A program made the translations under genes and the position numbers. A stretch of 64,000 bases of DNA from Hyaloraphidium curvatum (taxonomy: Eukaryota; Monoblepharomycota; Hyaloraphidiomycetes; Hyaloraphidiales; Hyaloraphidiaceae): contig JAIVFI010000011.1 of the NCBI GenBank assembly GCA_025558095.1, forward strand, positions 1 through 64,000, written 5' to 3'. Each line of letters starts with the position of its first letter. Position 1 is the first letter of the stretch. The notes under the pieces were generated by a model. The model did no database searches and was not told where the DNA came from. It saw nothing but the letters and a program-made list of their open reading frames with translations. This document shows, piece after piece, positions 31,223-42,949 of the stretch.

Positions 31223-33219
31223 TCAGTAATCGAAAAGGTCGCCCGACTTGAACTCCATGCCATGCAGTAGGAACCTCTTGGGCCTGTTCCACAGCCACCC
31301 CCCCGCAATCCCCTTGCCCACGAACGGGAACGCGAGCAGGTTGATGACGCCCTGCACGGGGAGCAGCAAGGCGCACAGGATCATCACGGGGTCGGGAAGC
31401 AGCGACCCGAACACGGGGAACCGCTCCATCACGGCGCGGAAGGCCGCGGGGTCCGCCCCGGGGCCGCGCTGCCGGTACCAGGCGGGCCAGAGGGGGTAGC
31501 AGAGGTACTTGACGAGGAGACCGCGGTACATGACGAGCTGGGCGGCGAAGGCGGCAAGCGAGGCGAGGAACAGGGCCCGAGAGGGGCGCCGGCGGAGCCT
31601 CACCACGATGCCGGCGGCGAAGAGGGCGGCAGAGAGGCGGCCTGCCCACAGAATCGGCGAGGGGAGGCGCGGGGAGCAGCCGACGTCCCGGGCGACGGCG
31701 TCGGCAAAGGCGACGTAGTCGACGAGCGAGTCGAGGTGCGGGCTCACGCTGTAGTGCGCGCGCTCGTCGGCGGCCTCGGGAGCGATGCGGGAGCGCCAGT
31801 CGGGAGGGAGTGAGAGATCGCCGGAAAGCAGGCCAGCGATCTGCCTCGAGAGGAGCTCGGCGAGCTGCGGGATCCCTCCCTGGAATGCGTTTAACCGGGG
31901 GTGAGACGGACGATGAACGGGCGGTCCGTCGCAAACAAGACGCACCTGATGAGGCCTCGCGTACCCGACGAAGAACAGGTGCCCCGGCCCTTCCTTTTCC
32001 GCCGGATGGTCCAACGGCGGGAAGCAGTGCCTGTACCACCGGCGCGGGTTGACCACGAGCTCCGGGCAGCTCTTCTCGAGGAACGGCATCCTCGCGCCGA
32101 ACCCCGTGCAGGCGATGATGGCGTCGAATTCCACTGCGGTGCCGTCGTCGAAAGTCACGGATTTGCCGTCGCACTTGATCGACTTGCTGATTCGGTGCTT
32201 GATCTTGCCGGCGGCGACCCGTTCCACGAAGCGGGCGTTCTTGGTCGCGTAGCCGCTCTACGGGACGGGAAATGGCAATAGATTCGGAGAATGAAACGGT
32301 CGGGGCGATGAGCATCGGTCGGGAGAACCAGCTCGGCAAAGACCCGCACCTGATCGGCCTGCCACGGGGTGTCTTTGCAGTGCTCCAGGCACCAATCGGC
32401 GAGCAGCTCCCCGCGCATCAGCACCCTCCAGATGAAATGCCTCGGCAGCGAGTACAGCATCGCCGACAGGTCGTTGTGCAGCCTGCTCGTCGTCATGGTC
32501 TCGAGGAACGCGTTGATCGGCAGCCCCTTCCCCGCCTGCTGCAGCCTCAGCCCGTCCGCCTCGGTCATACCCGGGGTGAGGAACCGCGGGCCGACGAGCG
32601 GCACCCTCCGCGTCCAGAGGGTGCAGTCGCCGCCGGCCTCCTGGGCGTCGGTCGCGATGTCCGCCGCCGACTCGCCCGCGCCGACGACGAGCACGCGCAT
32701 CTTCTCGCGGGTGATGCGCTGCTTGAGCTCCGCGGAGAACTGAGTCGAGTGGAACACGTCGCCGCCGAAGCCGAAGTCCGGCACCTTGGGGACCTGGTTC
32801 GCGCCCGTGCAGACGACCAGCGCGTCGGCGTCGAATGTCGCGGGGCCGTCGGGGGTGGAGAGGGAAATCACCCAGCCGCCGTCGGCGCGGCGCGCGGCGT
32901 CGGCGACCTCGGTGCCGTATTGGATGTGCTCCTTCAGCCCGAACTTGTCCGCGTAGGAATCCAGGTACTCCACGTATTCCTCCTTCGACGTGTACGCCAA
33001 GTTGCCCGGCGGCGGATGGTCCGAATAAGCCATGAAGTAATTGCTGATCGTGAGGTGCAGCGGGCCGTAGGTCGACGGCGCCGCGAAGGTGCCGCCGAGC
33101 CCCGCGCCGCGCTCGAAGCACGTCGCCGCGTGGCCCGCCGCGCGGAGCTCCTTGAGCGCGACGAGGCCGCACGGGCCCGCGCCGACCACGGCCACGGTCG
33201 CCGAGTGCTGGGGAGCCAT
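31223..33219 (-). CDS. Flavin-containing monooxygenase
   Basis: Exons 32350-33219, 31946-32257 and 31223-31879 (minus), 1839 nt, 612 aa. The FAD motif GAGPCG is at residues 13-18, the FMO identifying motif FGGDVFHSTQF at 151-161, and the NADPH motif GAGESA at 180-185. A later ATG-like motif (ACTGFGARMPF) completes the domain. The last 150 residues include two or three hydrophobic segments (WAGRLSAALFAAGIVVRL, ALFLASLAAFAAQLVMY, VMILCALLLPVQGVINLL), suggesting ER-membrane attachment. It would N- or S-oxygenate soft nucleophiles or act on carbonyl substrates. It is on the same strand as the BVMO 2.7 kb away. Confidence 0.92.
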
Positions 33220-33973
33220 GGGTGGTCACGCCGGGCGGCTTCAGCGAGCGGTGCCAAGTTGGGTGCAGAGCAAGGGACCTTGATCTTCCTCGATCTTCCT
33301 AGCGGATCACGAGCTAGGTAACTTCTATTGAGAAGGCGGAACGCAGGTTACATATTCCAGGCTTCATCTTCCTCTTCGGCGGGGCTCAGCAGGGCTGCGA
33401 GTGCCCATCGGCGATGGAGGCCAAAGACCGATCGGACTCGTGGCCCCGTCCGCAGTGGTCAGTTGCTCCGTTTCTCGCCTCAAAAAGCCCATCGTACGAT
33501 CCGAAGGACACAAGATTTGCCTTTTCTTGACCCGATCATGTATTCTTCAGTCACTTGGTCGGCGTAGTGGCGGTCATCGAGCTTCACCTTGAACCCCAAC
33601 TCGCTCCACGGGAAGCCCAGAATCAGCGAAAGTCCTCTAGCGTATTATTGAAAAGAACGATTCACAACGAAATCGCTTTCCGGGCACCAGGTGCCAGAGA
33701 TCAAGGGCCGTCCTTGGGACGGCTGCGGCGTGCTGACTGGGACGCAGGGCAAAGGTCGGTTCTGCAACGCATCCCGCCAACGGGGACTCCCAAACTATCC
33801 AGATGAGCCAGATCCACCTCGCGGAATGCTCTTTCGGTTTGTTTGGGCTTCTGGACGGCGGGTAAGGCGGATCGCAGGAAATGGCTGCGGCTTCCGCCAC
33901 TGACTGCCCCGGTCCCTTCCCCCCGACCACCCGACACCGCCCACCGCACCGCCCTCCGGGGCCGGGATCCGCG
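33220..33973. other. Divergent intergenic region (FMO / WD40)
   Basis: 754 bp with moderate GC. No gene-like sequence or repeat found. Confidence 0.35.
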
Positions 33974-36164
33974 ATGGCGACGCCGCGGTATTTCCAGCCG
34001 CTGTCGCCGGTGCCGCCGACGCCGACGGACGTGTCGCCGGGGCCGCCGGGGCCGCCGGGCCACGCGCCGGCCATCTCCGGCGGGTCCGCCGCCGGCTGGG
34101 GCTACGCGCCGTACGTGCTGCACACGCCGCCGTCGGCGATGGACGAGGCGTCGGTGCTCGGCTCGCTGCACCTGCCGTCGCCGGTGCTGCGCGTGATGTC
34201 GCCGCAGGCGTCGGCAAACGGCTCGGGCATGTCGGGCGCCGGTTTCGCCTCGGTGTCGTCGCTCGGCCCACTGGTGCCCGGGCTGCCGGTGATGGGGCTG
34301 CCCGCGATCCCGCCGCCCATGCCGCCGGCGGGCGGCCAGCTGCTGGCGCCGCCCGGCCAGGCGCCGCGGAACTACACGCCGTCCGCCTCGCCCGCCTCGC
34401 TGCCGCCGATCTCCCTCGCCGTGCCCTCCCTCCCGCCGCCCTCCTCGCTGCCGTCGACGCTGCCGCCCATCGTGCCGCCTGTCTTGCCGCCGCTACAGCC
34501 GGCGATCTCGGATCCGAGCCCGTCGACCGGTCAGAGCTCGGGCCAGAGTACCACGCCGGGCACAGGCGAGTACTCGGCCATTTCGCTGCCCTCTTCCACC
34601 CTTCCTTCCACGCTTTTGGCGAGCATGGCGTCGTCGGCACCGCCAGTGACGATGCCCTGGCCGTCAGAGGCCCAGCTGGCGGCCGACCCAGGCTCGTTCG
34701 CGCTCCCGGCCGCCCCGCCCGCCTTCCTTTCCGGCACCCCGCTGCCGCCCTTCCTCCCCGGAATGGACCCGTACGGTGGCTCCCCGATGGACGACTACGC
34801 CTTGCAGATGGCCGCTATGGACCCCATGGGCGGCATGGCCGGCATCCCCGGCGCGCACTTTGCCCAGATGCAGCCCGAGGTGCCCGTGCAGCTCTTTTCC
34901 CCCGACTACGTTCTCGTTAACGGCATCCCAATGGCCCGCGACGGCACGTACGTCACCGAGCAGTTTGGCGGCCCCGGTCTGCCTTTCGGCACCCTCGCCC
35001 CCTCCCTCTACGGCGACGCCGGCGAGGGCGCCTACGTCGAACCTGCGCCCTCCATCCTCCCCACCCGCATCTTCGCCGGCTCCAAGCGCTGGATCCGGAC
35101 CATCGCCGTCGACGCCGCCTGCACCGGGCTGGTGGCCGCGGGCGACGACGCCCGCATCCGCATCTGGGACCTCGTCACGGGCCAGCTCGCCACCACCCTG
35201 CGCGGGCACCGGCAACCCGTGTACTCACTGGCCATTGAGCCGGCGACGGGGACCATCTTCTCGGGGGCGCTGGACGGCGCGCTGCTGGCGCACGACCCTC
35301 GGATGAGGAGACCGGTGGCCGAGTACCACGTCCACACAGACGCGCTCAAGTCGCTGGCGACCAAGCACGACGGGACCAAGCTGTACTCGGCGGGGTACGA
35401 CGGGCGGCTCGCGGAATGGTGGGTTTGCGTTGGTAGGCCGAACCGGAGGCATCGTTGACCTTGCCGCCCGTCGCGACAGGGACCCGCGGTTCCCCGAACC
35501 CCGCCTCCTCCTCAAATCCTCCTCCGAATGGCTCCGCGGTCTCACCCTCGACCACTCGGAGATGTTCGCCTACGTCGTCGATTCGGGCCGCGCCCTGCGC
35601 TGCATCCACATTCCCTCCGGCCGCCTCAAGTGGCTGCAGCGCTCCGACACGGAGCCCATCCGCTCCGTCCACCTCGACTCGACCGCACGGTTCCTGTACA
35701 CGGGCGGGCAGGACGCCTCGATCATCCAGTGGGACGCCGTCACGGGCGAGCCGCAGGGTTCCCTCGAGTCGCACCGCGGTTGGATCACGGGCCTGGCGAC
35801 GCACCCGGCCTCGGCGCGCCGGCTGTTCTCCGTGAGCCTGGACACGACCATCAAGGAGTGGGATCTCGGCAGGGGTACCCTGACCACGACCTGGGAACCC
35901 AAGTGCGGGCCCGTGGAGCAGGTGGTCATGGACCCCACGGGCAAGGGGCGGATGTGGACCGTGGGGCAGGACGGCGGGGTGCGCGAGTGGAGGGTGCCCG
36001 AGGCGTGGTGGCTGATGGACGGGGAGGAGGGGATGAGCGAGGACGGGAGCAGCGCGGGGGACGGGTTCGAGCAGAGCGGGGAACCCGGAAGGAGCCTTGC
36101 CGGGTGGGAGGGGGCGCCGGGGATGTCGGGGCCGCAGGGGGGTGACAGCGGGATGGGGCGGTGA
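33974..36164 (+). CDS. WD40-repeat protein with long Pro-rich N terminus
   Basis: Exons 33974-35418 and 35480-36164, 2130 nt, 709 aa. Residues 1-360 are low-complexity Pro/Ser/Gly/Met. The remainder has at least five WD40 blades, with endings such as DDARIRIWDL, SAGYDGRLAEW (rebuilt across the splice), GGQDASIIQWD, SLDTTIKEWDL and GQDGGVREWRV. A seventh blade may be formed with a SKRWIRTIAVD opening. The propeller probably mediates protein-protein contacts in a nuclear or cytosolic complex. The 61-nt intron has GTGGGT and a TTGAC branch. Confidence 0.85.
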
Positions 36165-37140
36165 TGAGCGGTCTGGGGTCGTTCGTGTCTATTTTGGTTC
36201 CTTATTTTGGCTGGATAGAACTCTGTCGTCTGAAGCGGCGGCCGCAAGGCCGTTCATGATGAAGGAGTTTGTCTGTCACGAACCCGGTGCTGTCCCCCGT
36301 CAACATCCACGAAGGGCGAAGTTCGACGGACGTGAATAAACTGAGAACTGACGGAACCTTCTCTTACGCTGAAGGGCACTCCCCCTCCGGTCGGAAAACG
36401 CGGCAGAGGTCCAAAAGGGGACAGCGGCCGAGTCCACAGCGACGCCTGTGGGCCACGTCGCGCCCGCCAATTGTCCCGCCTACCTCACGGACCTTCCCGA
36501 GGCCTTTATCGTGCAGATCGCGGCCGCGCGGTGGAGGAGCTGTTTGGTGCCGGTTCGCAGGTGCACGAAGGGCCGTAGTTCGGTGCCTTGCTTCGGCCCC
36601 CGGAATAACCGCGGCGCCGCTCTCGCGACGTTCGCGATGCTGCTTGATCGCGCGCCGGCGCAGGAGGATGGTGGGCTCCTGCGGATCTCGTTCGTGGGGG
36701 GCAGGCCCAAAAGGGCAGGCGGTCATCAGCCAATCGGCCATCAGCAGTCACCTTGTTTCGTCGGCCCGACACCGTGGCAGGACCTAACCGCAGGGAGCTC
36801 TGCTCCATGCAAGTTGGTGAGGCTGACCGAGCAAATGCCTTTTGGGGCGGGTTCCTTGTGCCGGATCCGTAATGCAGGACCTTGCGAGCGGGTGGGCGGA
36901 GATGCGCCAGGCTGCTGGCTGTGCTGTGTGTCCTTTCGACGTGGTGTCCACTACAGCCGTCAAGGCGTCCGATTGAACCCGGCTTTGTGAGGCGGGCGAC
37001 CCTCCGAGCGCGAGCAAAGTTTCCTGGCTCCATTTGGTGAAATCGTCTGTGGTTGAAGATCGGGGCGTGCGGTCGGAGGTCCAGCCTTCGGGCCGCGCAC
37101 CCCTGGCTGGAATCGACGGGCCGACGGGCGCACAGCGTTC
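36165..37140. other. Intergenic region
   Basis: Nearly 1 kb without recognisable coding sequence. Several ORFs here are Arg/Cys-rich and look like shadows. Confidence 0.35.
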
Positions 37141-37177
37141 GTGACGACGACCCAGGTGCAGCTCTTGACGGCAGCTC

Positions 37178-37489
37178 TTGACGACCACGCTGGTGCAGCT
37201 CTCGACGACCACCGTCTCCCTCGCCGCCGTCACGATCTTCAGCACAAGCACGGTGTCGGTGCCGACCACGGTGCTGCAGATGTTCGCCTACGTCCCGCAG
37301 ACCAGCGTCGTCACGAGCGTCTCGGTGTCCCCGCTCCAGGTGCCGGTCGCGACGACCAGGAGCTTCACCAAGACGGTCGGCAAGGTCACGACGACGCCCG
37401 TGCGCACGACGAAGATCACGATCAAGTCGACCAAGACCGTCAAAGTGACGGCGACCAAGACCGTGACGGTCAAGGCCAAGAGGCGATAG
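37178..37489 (+). CDS. Thr/Val-rich repetitive ORF, probable 3' part of a surface protein
   Basis: An open frame of 103 codons very rich in Thr, Val and Lys (TTTVSLAAVTIFSTSTVSV, KSTKTVKVTATKTVTVKA), with no ATG at its beginning. The preceding 40 bp, in another frame, holds two imperfect copies of the same GTGCAGCTCTTGACG-type unit. This suggests a coding repeat with a slipped frame or a short intron. Such compositions occur in secreted fungal cell-surface proteins. Start, and hence existence, is uncertain. Confidence 0.3.
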   Translation: MTTTLVQLSTTTVSLAAVTIFSTSTVSVPTTVLQMFAYVPQTSVVTSVSVSPLQVPVATTRSFTKTVGKVTTTPVRTTKITIKSTKTVKVTATKTVTVKAKRR

Positions 37490-37706
37490 GCGAGGGGAGG
37501 GAATCGACGGGCGAGATTGCGATCGGGGCGAAAATGGGCACGCAACTACGTATCATAGCACTAGATCATGTCGGATGGAGGATGAGGAAGGGCGGAAAGG
37601 TTCGTCGTGTTTTGGAATGCCGTCAAGTGGCAGTAGACCGGCAACGCCTTTGGAACATCCGGCCTCGACCATCCAAACCGGCCACCGAAGCGCGCTGCAC
37701 CGCCGA

Positions 37707-38795
37707 TCAGGCATACACGACCGCGTTCCTGACAGACCGCCAGAACCGCACGTCGTGCCTGCACCACCTCACCTTGATTCTCGTCCCACGCCTGGCCTCC
37801 AGCGCCTCCTTCACCCTCTCCCCAAGCCCCCGCACGATCCTCCTCGGCTCAACCAGCCTCAGCACCCTCAGCGTGGCCGGCAGCGGACCCAGCAGCTGCT
37901 CCGGATCCGCCCGCCCGAGCTCGAGCAATTCGATCGGCTTCGAGGCGCACGCGGGGAGCCAGTGCCGCGCTGTGGCGAGGCGCACCTCGCGCGGAAGGAA
38001 GTTTTCGTGGGCAAAAAAGGCGTCCGGGGATCGGTACAGGTCCGTCGCACGCCAGTCGAGCACCTTGAGGAGGGCGACGGCGCGGGGGAACGGCGCGAGT
38101 TCCGTGCGCAGCGGGGGGCGGCGGGCGACCAAGGTCCATTGCTCGAGGTTGGGGCAGGCATCGACCGAATCCGGCAGCGCAAGTGGGGGCATCCCGTCCT
38201 CGGGGACCAGTGCCGCGGGCCTCCATTTCTGGAGGTGGCGGAGCTCCAGGTTCCTCACGGTCGGAAGGTGCGCGTCGTGGACTACGGCAGGTCCGTACCC
38301 CTTGGTGTTTTCGGCGAGGTACTCCTCCGCCTTCAGTTGGTACGACACGGAGAGGATGGTGAGCTGCAGGTCGGACAGCGAGCCCAGCTCCTGCAGTGTG
38401 GAATAGCAGAAGCGCTCCGAGTGCGCGCGGGCATAGACCGCGACCAGCACCTCCCGCACGTTCCTGCACGCCCTGAGCAGCGGCAGCCAAAGCAGCCGCA
38501 CGTCCGAGTACAGCGCGTGGCACGGCCGCGCGCCGTCGCTCTGGTCCTGCGGCCACAGCTCCAGCCGGCGCGTGTGGAGGAACCGCGCCTGGTCGCAGCG
38601 GAGCAACGTGGGGCAGCAATCGAAGGCGACGCGCACGCCTGAGCACCGGCCGTATTCGGAGAGGGCGATGTCGCGGTACAGCGCCGTGATGGCCGCGTCG
38701 CGCATCCGCCGACACGTCCTCGCGAGCTCCGCCAGCGTCCCCGGGCAAATGCGCGCCATCGCGGCCGCAACTTTCTCCCACAGCTCCGTCGGCAA
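37707..38795 (-). CDS. F-box-like protein with leucine-rich tail
   Basis: 362 codons in frame from LPTELWEKVAAAMAR, which with LAELARTCRRMRDAAITALYR forms an F-box-like module. Downstream are irregular Leu-rich segments (VRNLELRHLQKWRP, PIELLELGRADPEQLLGPL, TLRVLRLVEPRRI) consistent with a degenerate LRR. The codon at 38795 is TTG. The same frame stays open to about 38967 and encodes an Ala/Arg/Glu coiled coil (LRARAAELLARAAEHE), but no ATG is present, so the true start or a first exon is missing. It is probably an SCF adaptor of the large, fast-evolving fungal F-box set. Confidence 0.6.
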   Translation of the reverse strand: MPTELWEKVAAAMARICPGTLAELARTCRRMRDAAITALYRDIALSEYGRCSGVRVAFDCCPTLLRCDQARFLHTRRLELWPQDQSDGARPCHALYSDVRLLWLPLLRACRNVREVLVAVYARAHSERFCYSTLQELGSLSDLQLTILSVSYQLKAEEYLAENTKGYGPAVVHDAHLPTVRNLELRHLQKWRPAALVPEDGMPPLALPDSVDACPNLEQWTLVARRPPLRTELAPFPRAVALLKVLDWRATDLYRSPDAFFAHENFLPREVRLATARHWLPACASKPIELLELGRADPEQLLGPLPATLRVLRLVEPRRIVRGLGERVKEALEARRGTRIKVRWCRHDVRFWRSVRNAVVYA

Positions 38796-39267
38796 TCGAA
38801 CGGTGTCCGAGGAATCGGCGCGGGCGACCAGCGCCGCCGCGTCGCGTCGGAGGGCGGCGGCGGCCGCTTCGTGTTCCGCCGCCCGGGCGAGGAGCTCCGC
38901 CGCCCGGGCCCGCAGGTGTCGCCAGAATTGGCCATTTAAATGGGAGGAGGGGTCGAGTGACTCCGAAAATCGCTATTCCCGGGCGAGACGCTCGGGAAGA
39001 GGGGCCAAGGGCGAAGGGATTCCAGTCCCCGCCACTCCGTTCCTCCGGGGGCAGTTTCAGCTAGCGGTTCCGTGGATGCCGGTCAGGAGCGGGAACCTGT
39101 CGCCGACTCCCATCGGATTCGGGTTCCGCTCCGTCCAGCAAGCTCCGTCTCGGACTCCCAGGCGGACCACGCTGACACCGACTCGACAACCGGAAAAGCG
39201 ACAGAAGTTCAGAAGCCCCTGACATGCAAACAGCAACCCAGCGCATCCCCGCAACCGCAGCAGGCCC
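38796..39267. other. Region upstream of the F-box-like gene
   Basis: The first 170 bp probably still codes for the F-box protein's N terminus. The rest is intergenic between two minus-strand genes. Confidence 0.35.
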
Positions 39268-41590
39268 TCACCGCCCGCTCGCCAGCCCCGCCAGCGCCAT
39301 CGCCGCCCCTTCCTCCCTCCCCTCGCCTTCGCGGTTCGGCACCGTGGACTTCCAATCCTCCAGCGCCGCGTCCACGTCGCCGCTGCCCCTCCTCCCGTCC
39401 CCTTGTGCAGGCGCCGGGTCCGCAAAGGCGGGCGCGATGCGGGGGTGCGCGCCAAAGAGGGAGACGCCGGCCGCCTGCATCGCGCGGCGGAAGTCGCGCG
39501 CGATCTTGTCCCCTGCGCCGGATGCGGCGGGTCAGCTTCCCACCCGGACGTGCGGCGACGGCAAGTGGGGACCCACCCAGCGGCGCGAACGTGTGCCCCA
39601 GCCTGTCCAGCACCCTCGACACGGCCCTCACCTCGGCCTCGAACCCGCCCTCGGGATCTAGCGCCCTCGCCGCCAGCAGCAGATGCCCGCACCGCAGCGC
39701 GGCCGGGTAGACGGTGTAGTGCAGGTAGTCCAGCAGCGGGTCCTCGGCCAGCATCGTCGCCAGCAAGCCCGTGGCTGCGCGCGCGGCGTGCACGGCGCGG
39801 AGCACGGGCGGGGAGCGGAGCACCGAGGGGCCGGCGGAGGGGAGGGGGCCCTGCACGTAGGATTCGACGGCGAAGGACTGGAGGTTGACGAGGAAGGCGG
39901 CGGCCTGGAAGGCGTACGAGCGGTCGTAGTGGCACTGCGCGGGCCAGTCCCGGAACAGGGCGGCGGGCCGGCCGGCGGCGAGCTCGGCGGCCAGGGGCGG
40001 GGGCAGCGCGGCGTACACGTCCGCGACGAGCGCCTCGACGTGGTCGCAGTACACGCGGTACGTCCGCTCGGCGGGGGTGTCGAACGCCGGGTCCTGCGCG
40101 GCGAGGGCGAGCGGGGCGACGCCGTGCGCGAGGGCGTGCGAGCGCGCGCGGATGCGGAGGGTGCGGAGGAAGCAGTTGACCAGGAAGAGCGCGCCGTAGG
40201 TCAGCCTGCCGCTGAAGCACGGGCCGACGACCTCGCGCACGGTGGCGCGCCGCCGGTCGGGGGGGAGCGACGGGTCCGCGAGGGCGGAAAAGTCAAACAC
40301 CACGGGGGGCGCGCGGTCCGGCCCGGTGTGCAGCGCGGCAAACGCCTGCTCGGGCTGGTCCATGTCGAAGAAGCGCTCGTGCGCGGGGAGCACCAGCCTG
40401 CGGGAAAAGTAGCCGTGCAGCGGCTCGCGCCCCGCGTGGAAGGCGTAGGCCACGTCGCGGATGCACACCGTGGTCCACGCGCGGGCCCGCATCTCGTGCT
40501 CGGCCCACTCGACCGCATCCCGCGGCGGGCGCGACGAGGGCACGACGTTGGCGCCGGTCGGGTCCGGGCACACGGCCAGGGCCAGCTCGACGGTGCGCTC
40601 CATCAGCGGGTACATGTGCGTGGCCAGCCCCGAGGGGACAAAAAACTCGAAGAGCAGGCCGAGGACCTGCAGCGCCTCGAGGGCCGTGACGGCGCGCGCG
40701 GCCTCGGGCCGGGAAAAGAAGCCTGCGAGGACGAGGTCCTTTGCCTTGTCGGAGAAGTGGCGGCCGCACCGCGCGCGGTCCGAGTCGGAGAGGTGCGGCG
40801 CCGAGATGTGCCGCGAGCCGTTGGCGGCCAGCGCGTAGAGCAGCGAGACGGGGGGGTTGGGCCCGTAGGTGCGCGTGCGGGTTGGGAGGAAGGCGCGCTC
40901 AAAGGTCGGGCGGTGGATGGCGCTGTGGAAGCGGTTGTAGTGCGACCAGTAGGCCGCGACCGCGGGCAGCAGCAGGTCCTGGAAGGCGTCCTCCGTGGGG
41001 AGCCGGGGGATCGAGAGCGCGGCGGGGAGGGAGCCGTGCGCGGGCAGGCCGGGCAGGGTGCCGCCGAGGCCCGAGCCGTCAAAGAGGATGTTGGCCATCA
41101 GCGACTTGCGCGGCGCCATGTCGAGCGACCACGGCTCCTCCCACGCCGCGGACGCCGCGACGACGGCCAGCGCGGGGTGGCCCCCCGAAAACGGGCCGAG
41201 CTCCACCAGCGAGGTGTCGCTGCCGACCGACAGGTTGCTCGCCGGCCGCATGTCCAGCTTGACCTCGGAGGGGAAGGCCGGCGCATCGGCGGACCACCGG
41301 CGGACGGGCGCCCGCGGTGCGGTCTGCGGCGCCGGCTGCGGGCTGGCGGCCAGCAGGTCTCCCGAGCCCTCCGAGTGCTCCGAGACGCGGCGCACGGCGG
41401 CGGCGCCCGTTGCGGCCTGCCCGGCGGCGCGGGCCAGCCGCTGCAGCTTCTCGCGCTTGCGGCGCGACAGCAGGCCCGTCTGCGGCACGCACACGCGGCC
41501 CAGGCGCACGCAGCGGGCGCACGCGCCGGCGACCTCGAGGAACTCGCAGCGCTCTGGCGGGGACGGCGTCAGCGGGCGCATCGGCGGCAC
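39268..41590 (-). CDS. Zn-cluster type fungal transcription factor, 5' end unresolved
   Basis: Main exon 39577-41590 and last exon 39268-39512, joined by a 64-nt GTGGGT intron that converts an Arg-rich shadow tail into DKIARDFRRAMQAAGVSLFG. At the N terminus only the second half of a Zn2Cys6 cluster is in frame: RCEFLEVAGACARCVRLGRVC, read as C-x8-C-x2-C-x6-C. A good acceptor (CTGAC then CGCCAG) lies just before that first Cys, so the missing C-x2-C half is probably in an upstream exon I could not find. The fungal middle-homology domain is extensive (AYWSHYNRFHSAIHRPTFER, RAWTTVCIRDVAYAFHAG). Nuclear regulator, targets unknown. Confidence 0.75.
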
Positions 41591-42949
41591 ATCGACGCCC
41601 AGTCACTTTTGAGCGAGAAGCACGGCTCGCTGCGTGCCGGTGGAGGGGAGGGCGTGCGGTGGCAGGCAGCCAGGGCGCGGTCCCCGGTCGCAGGGCACGG
41701 CGAATCCGGCAGCACCGCGGGCAATTCGCATTAGGACGGGGTTAAAGTGTTAGGAGGAGGGGATTCGGAGTGGTTAGGAGGGGTTAGGAGGCGGTTAGAG
41801 GCTGCGGAGGGGCGAGCGCGGGGCGGCCAGGGACCCACCACGACGCGCGCGGGGCAGCGGTCAGGGCGTGCGCCGGCTGCGGCTGCGGCGCCGCCGCCAT
41901 CTCCGTGCCGCGCGCCACCTCGGCGGGCTCTGCGCGGGGGCGCGGCGCGGGCGTGCGGATGATGGGAGGCCGAGGCACCGGGCGGCCGGCGCGGTCGGCC
42001 GCAGCTCCCAGTGCCCCCGGCCTTCTCGGCCACCGATCGCGCGGCGCCGGACCGCCCGGGGCGCCCGCAACCCGCGATCGGCAAGCACCGAGCCGGATGC
42101 CGCGGCTGCGGGCCGGGGCGTGCGCCGATCGCGCCGTCACGCCATCCTGGCGCGGGCGGGTTTGGGCCGGGACTCGGGCCCGGGTCGGCCATCGGCCCGG
42201 GGGTCGGGGGTGCTTTCCGGCGCGCCGGGGACGTGCGCATTCCCGGCAGGCATCCGGACGCTACTCTGGACGCACGCCCCCCGTGCATCGGAGCGCGGAT
42301 GGCCCCGCGGACCTCATCCGTCCTTCCGTCGGCGGATAGGCGATGGGGATCAATCGGCCACGGCGGGAGCATCCCTCCCCGCCGGCGCGCAACGGGAGCA
42401 CGGCGACCGCCCGCCCGCCTCGAAATCGGGATGGGCTTTTTCGCCCCAGACTGCTCCGGACCCGGCAGCCCCGGGCGCAGCCGCGGGAACGCGCAGGGGC
42501 GGCTCCGAAGACCCGGCGCCGATTTTCCGGGCGGCTGGCGGCTCGGACCGACGCCCCAGCCCGCCCGCGTCCTTCTTCGGTCGGCCGGATGGAGGTGCGA
42601 GATTCGCTTGGGGCATGCACGCACCGCGCTGTGGCGTCCGTTTCGGGACGCCGCGGGGGGGGAAGCCGTCCCCTGGCGCATTAGTCACTCGCCGCCAACA
42701 ACGAATCTTCGCCACCGCCTGCGCGGCACCGGACGCCGCGGCGGCCAAAGCTCCAAAAGATTGCCCGCGGCGCAGGTACGTGTGATGCTTTGCAGCCCCC
42801 GATCCAAGGTTTCAGCAATGGGATGACGCCCTGCGCGGGATCGTCGCGGCACGGCATCCATTCTGCCTCCCCCACAACCCGCTTCGCCACACGACGCGAC
42901 TCGCCCAAACAATCTCCGCGCTCCCAACATCGACGCCTCTCCCACCCGC
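41591..42949. other. Long intergenic region between Zn-cluster factor and SET gene
   Basis: About 1.36 kb, very GC-rich, with no recognisable coding sequence. It should contain the missing first exon and promoter of the minus-strand factor and the promoter of the SET gene. A G-rich cluster of GTTAGGAGG-like units lies at 41740-41800. Confidence 0.35.

Noticed and set aside
39683-41734. A 683-codon plus-strand ORF
   Set aside because: It is the antisense shadow of the Zn-cluster factor. Translation is Gly/Arg/Val-rich without domains.
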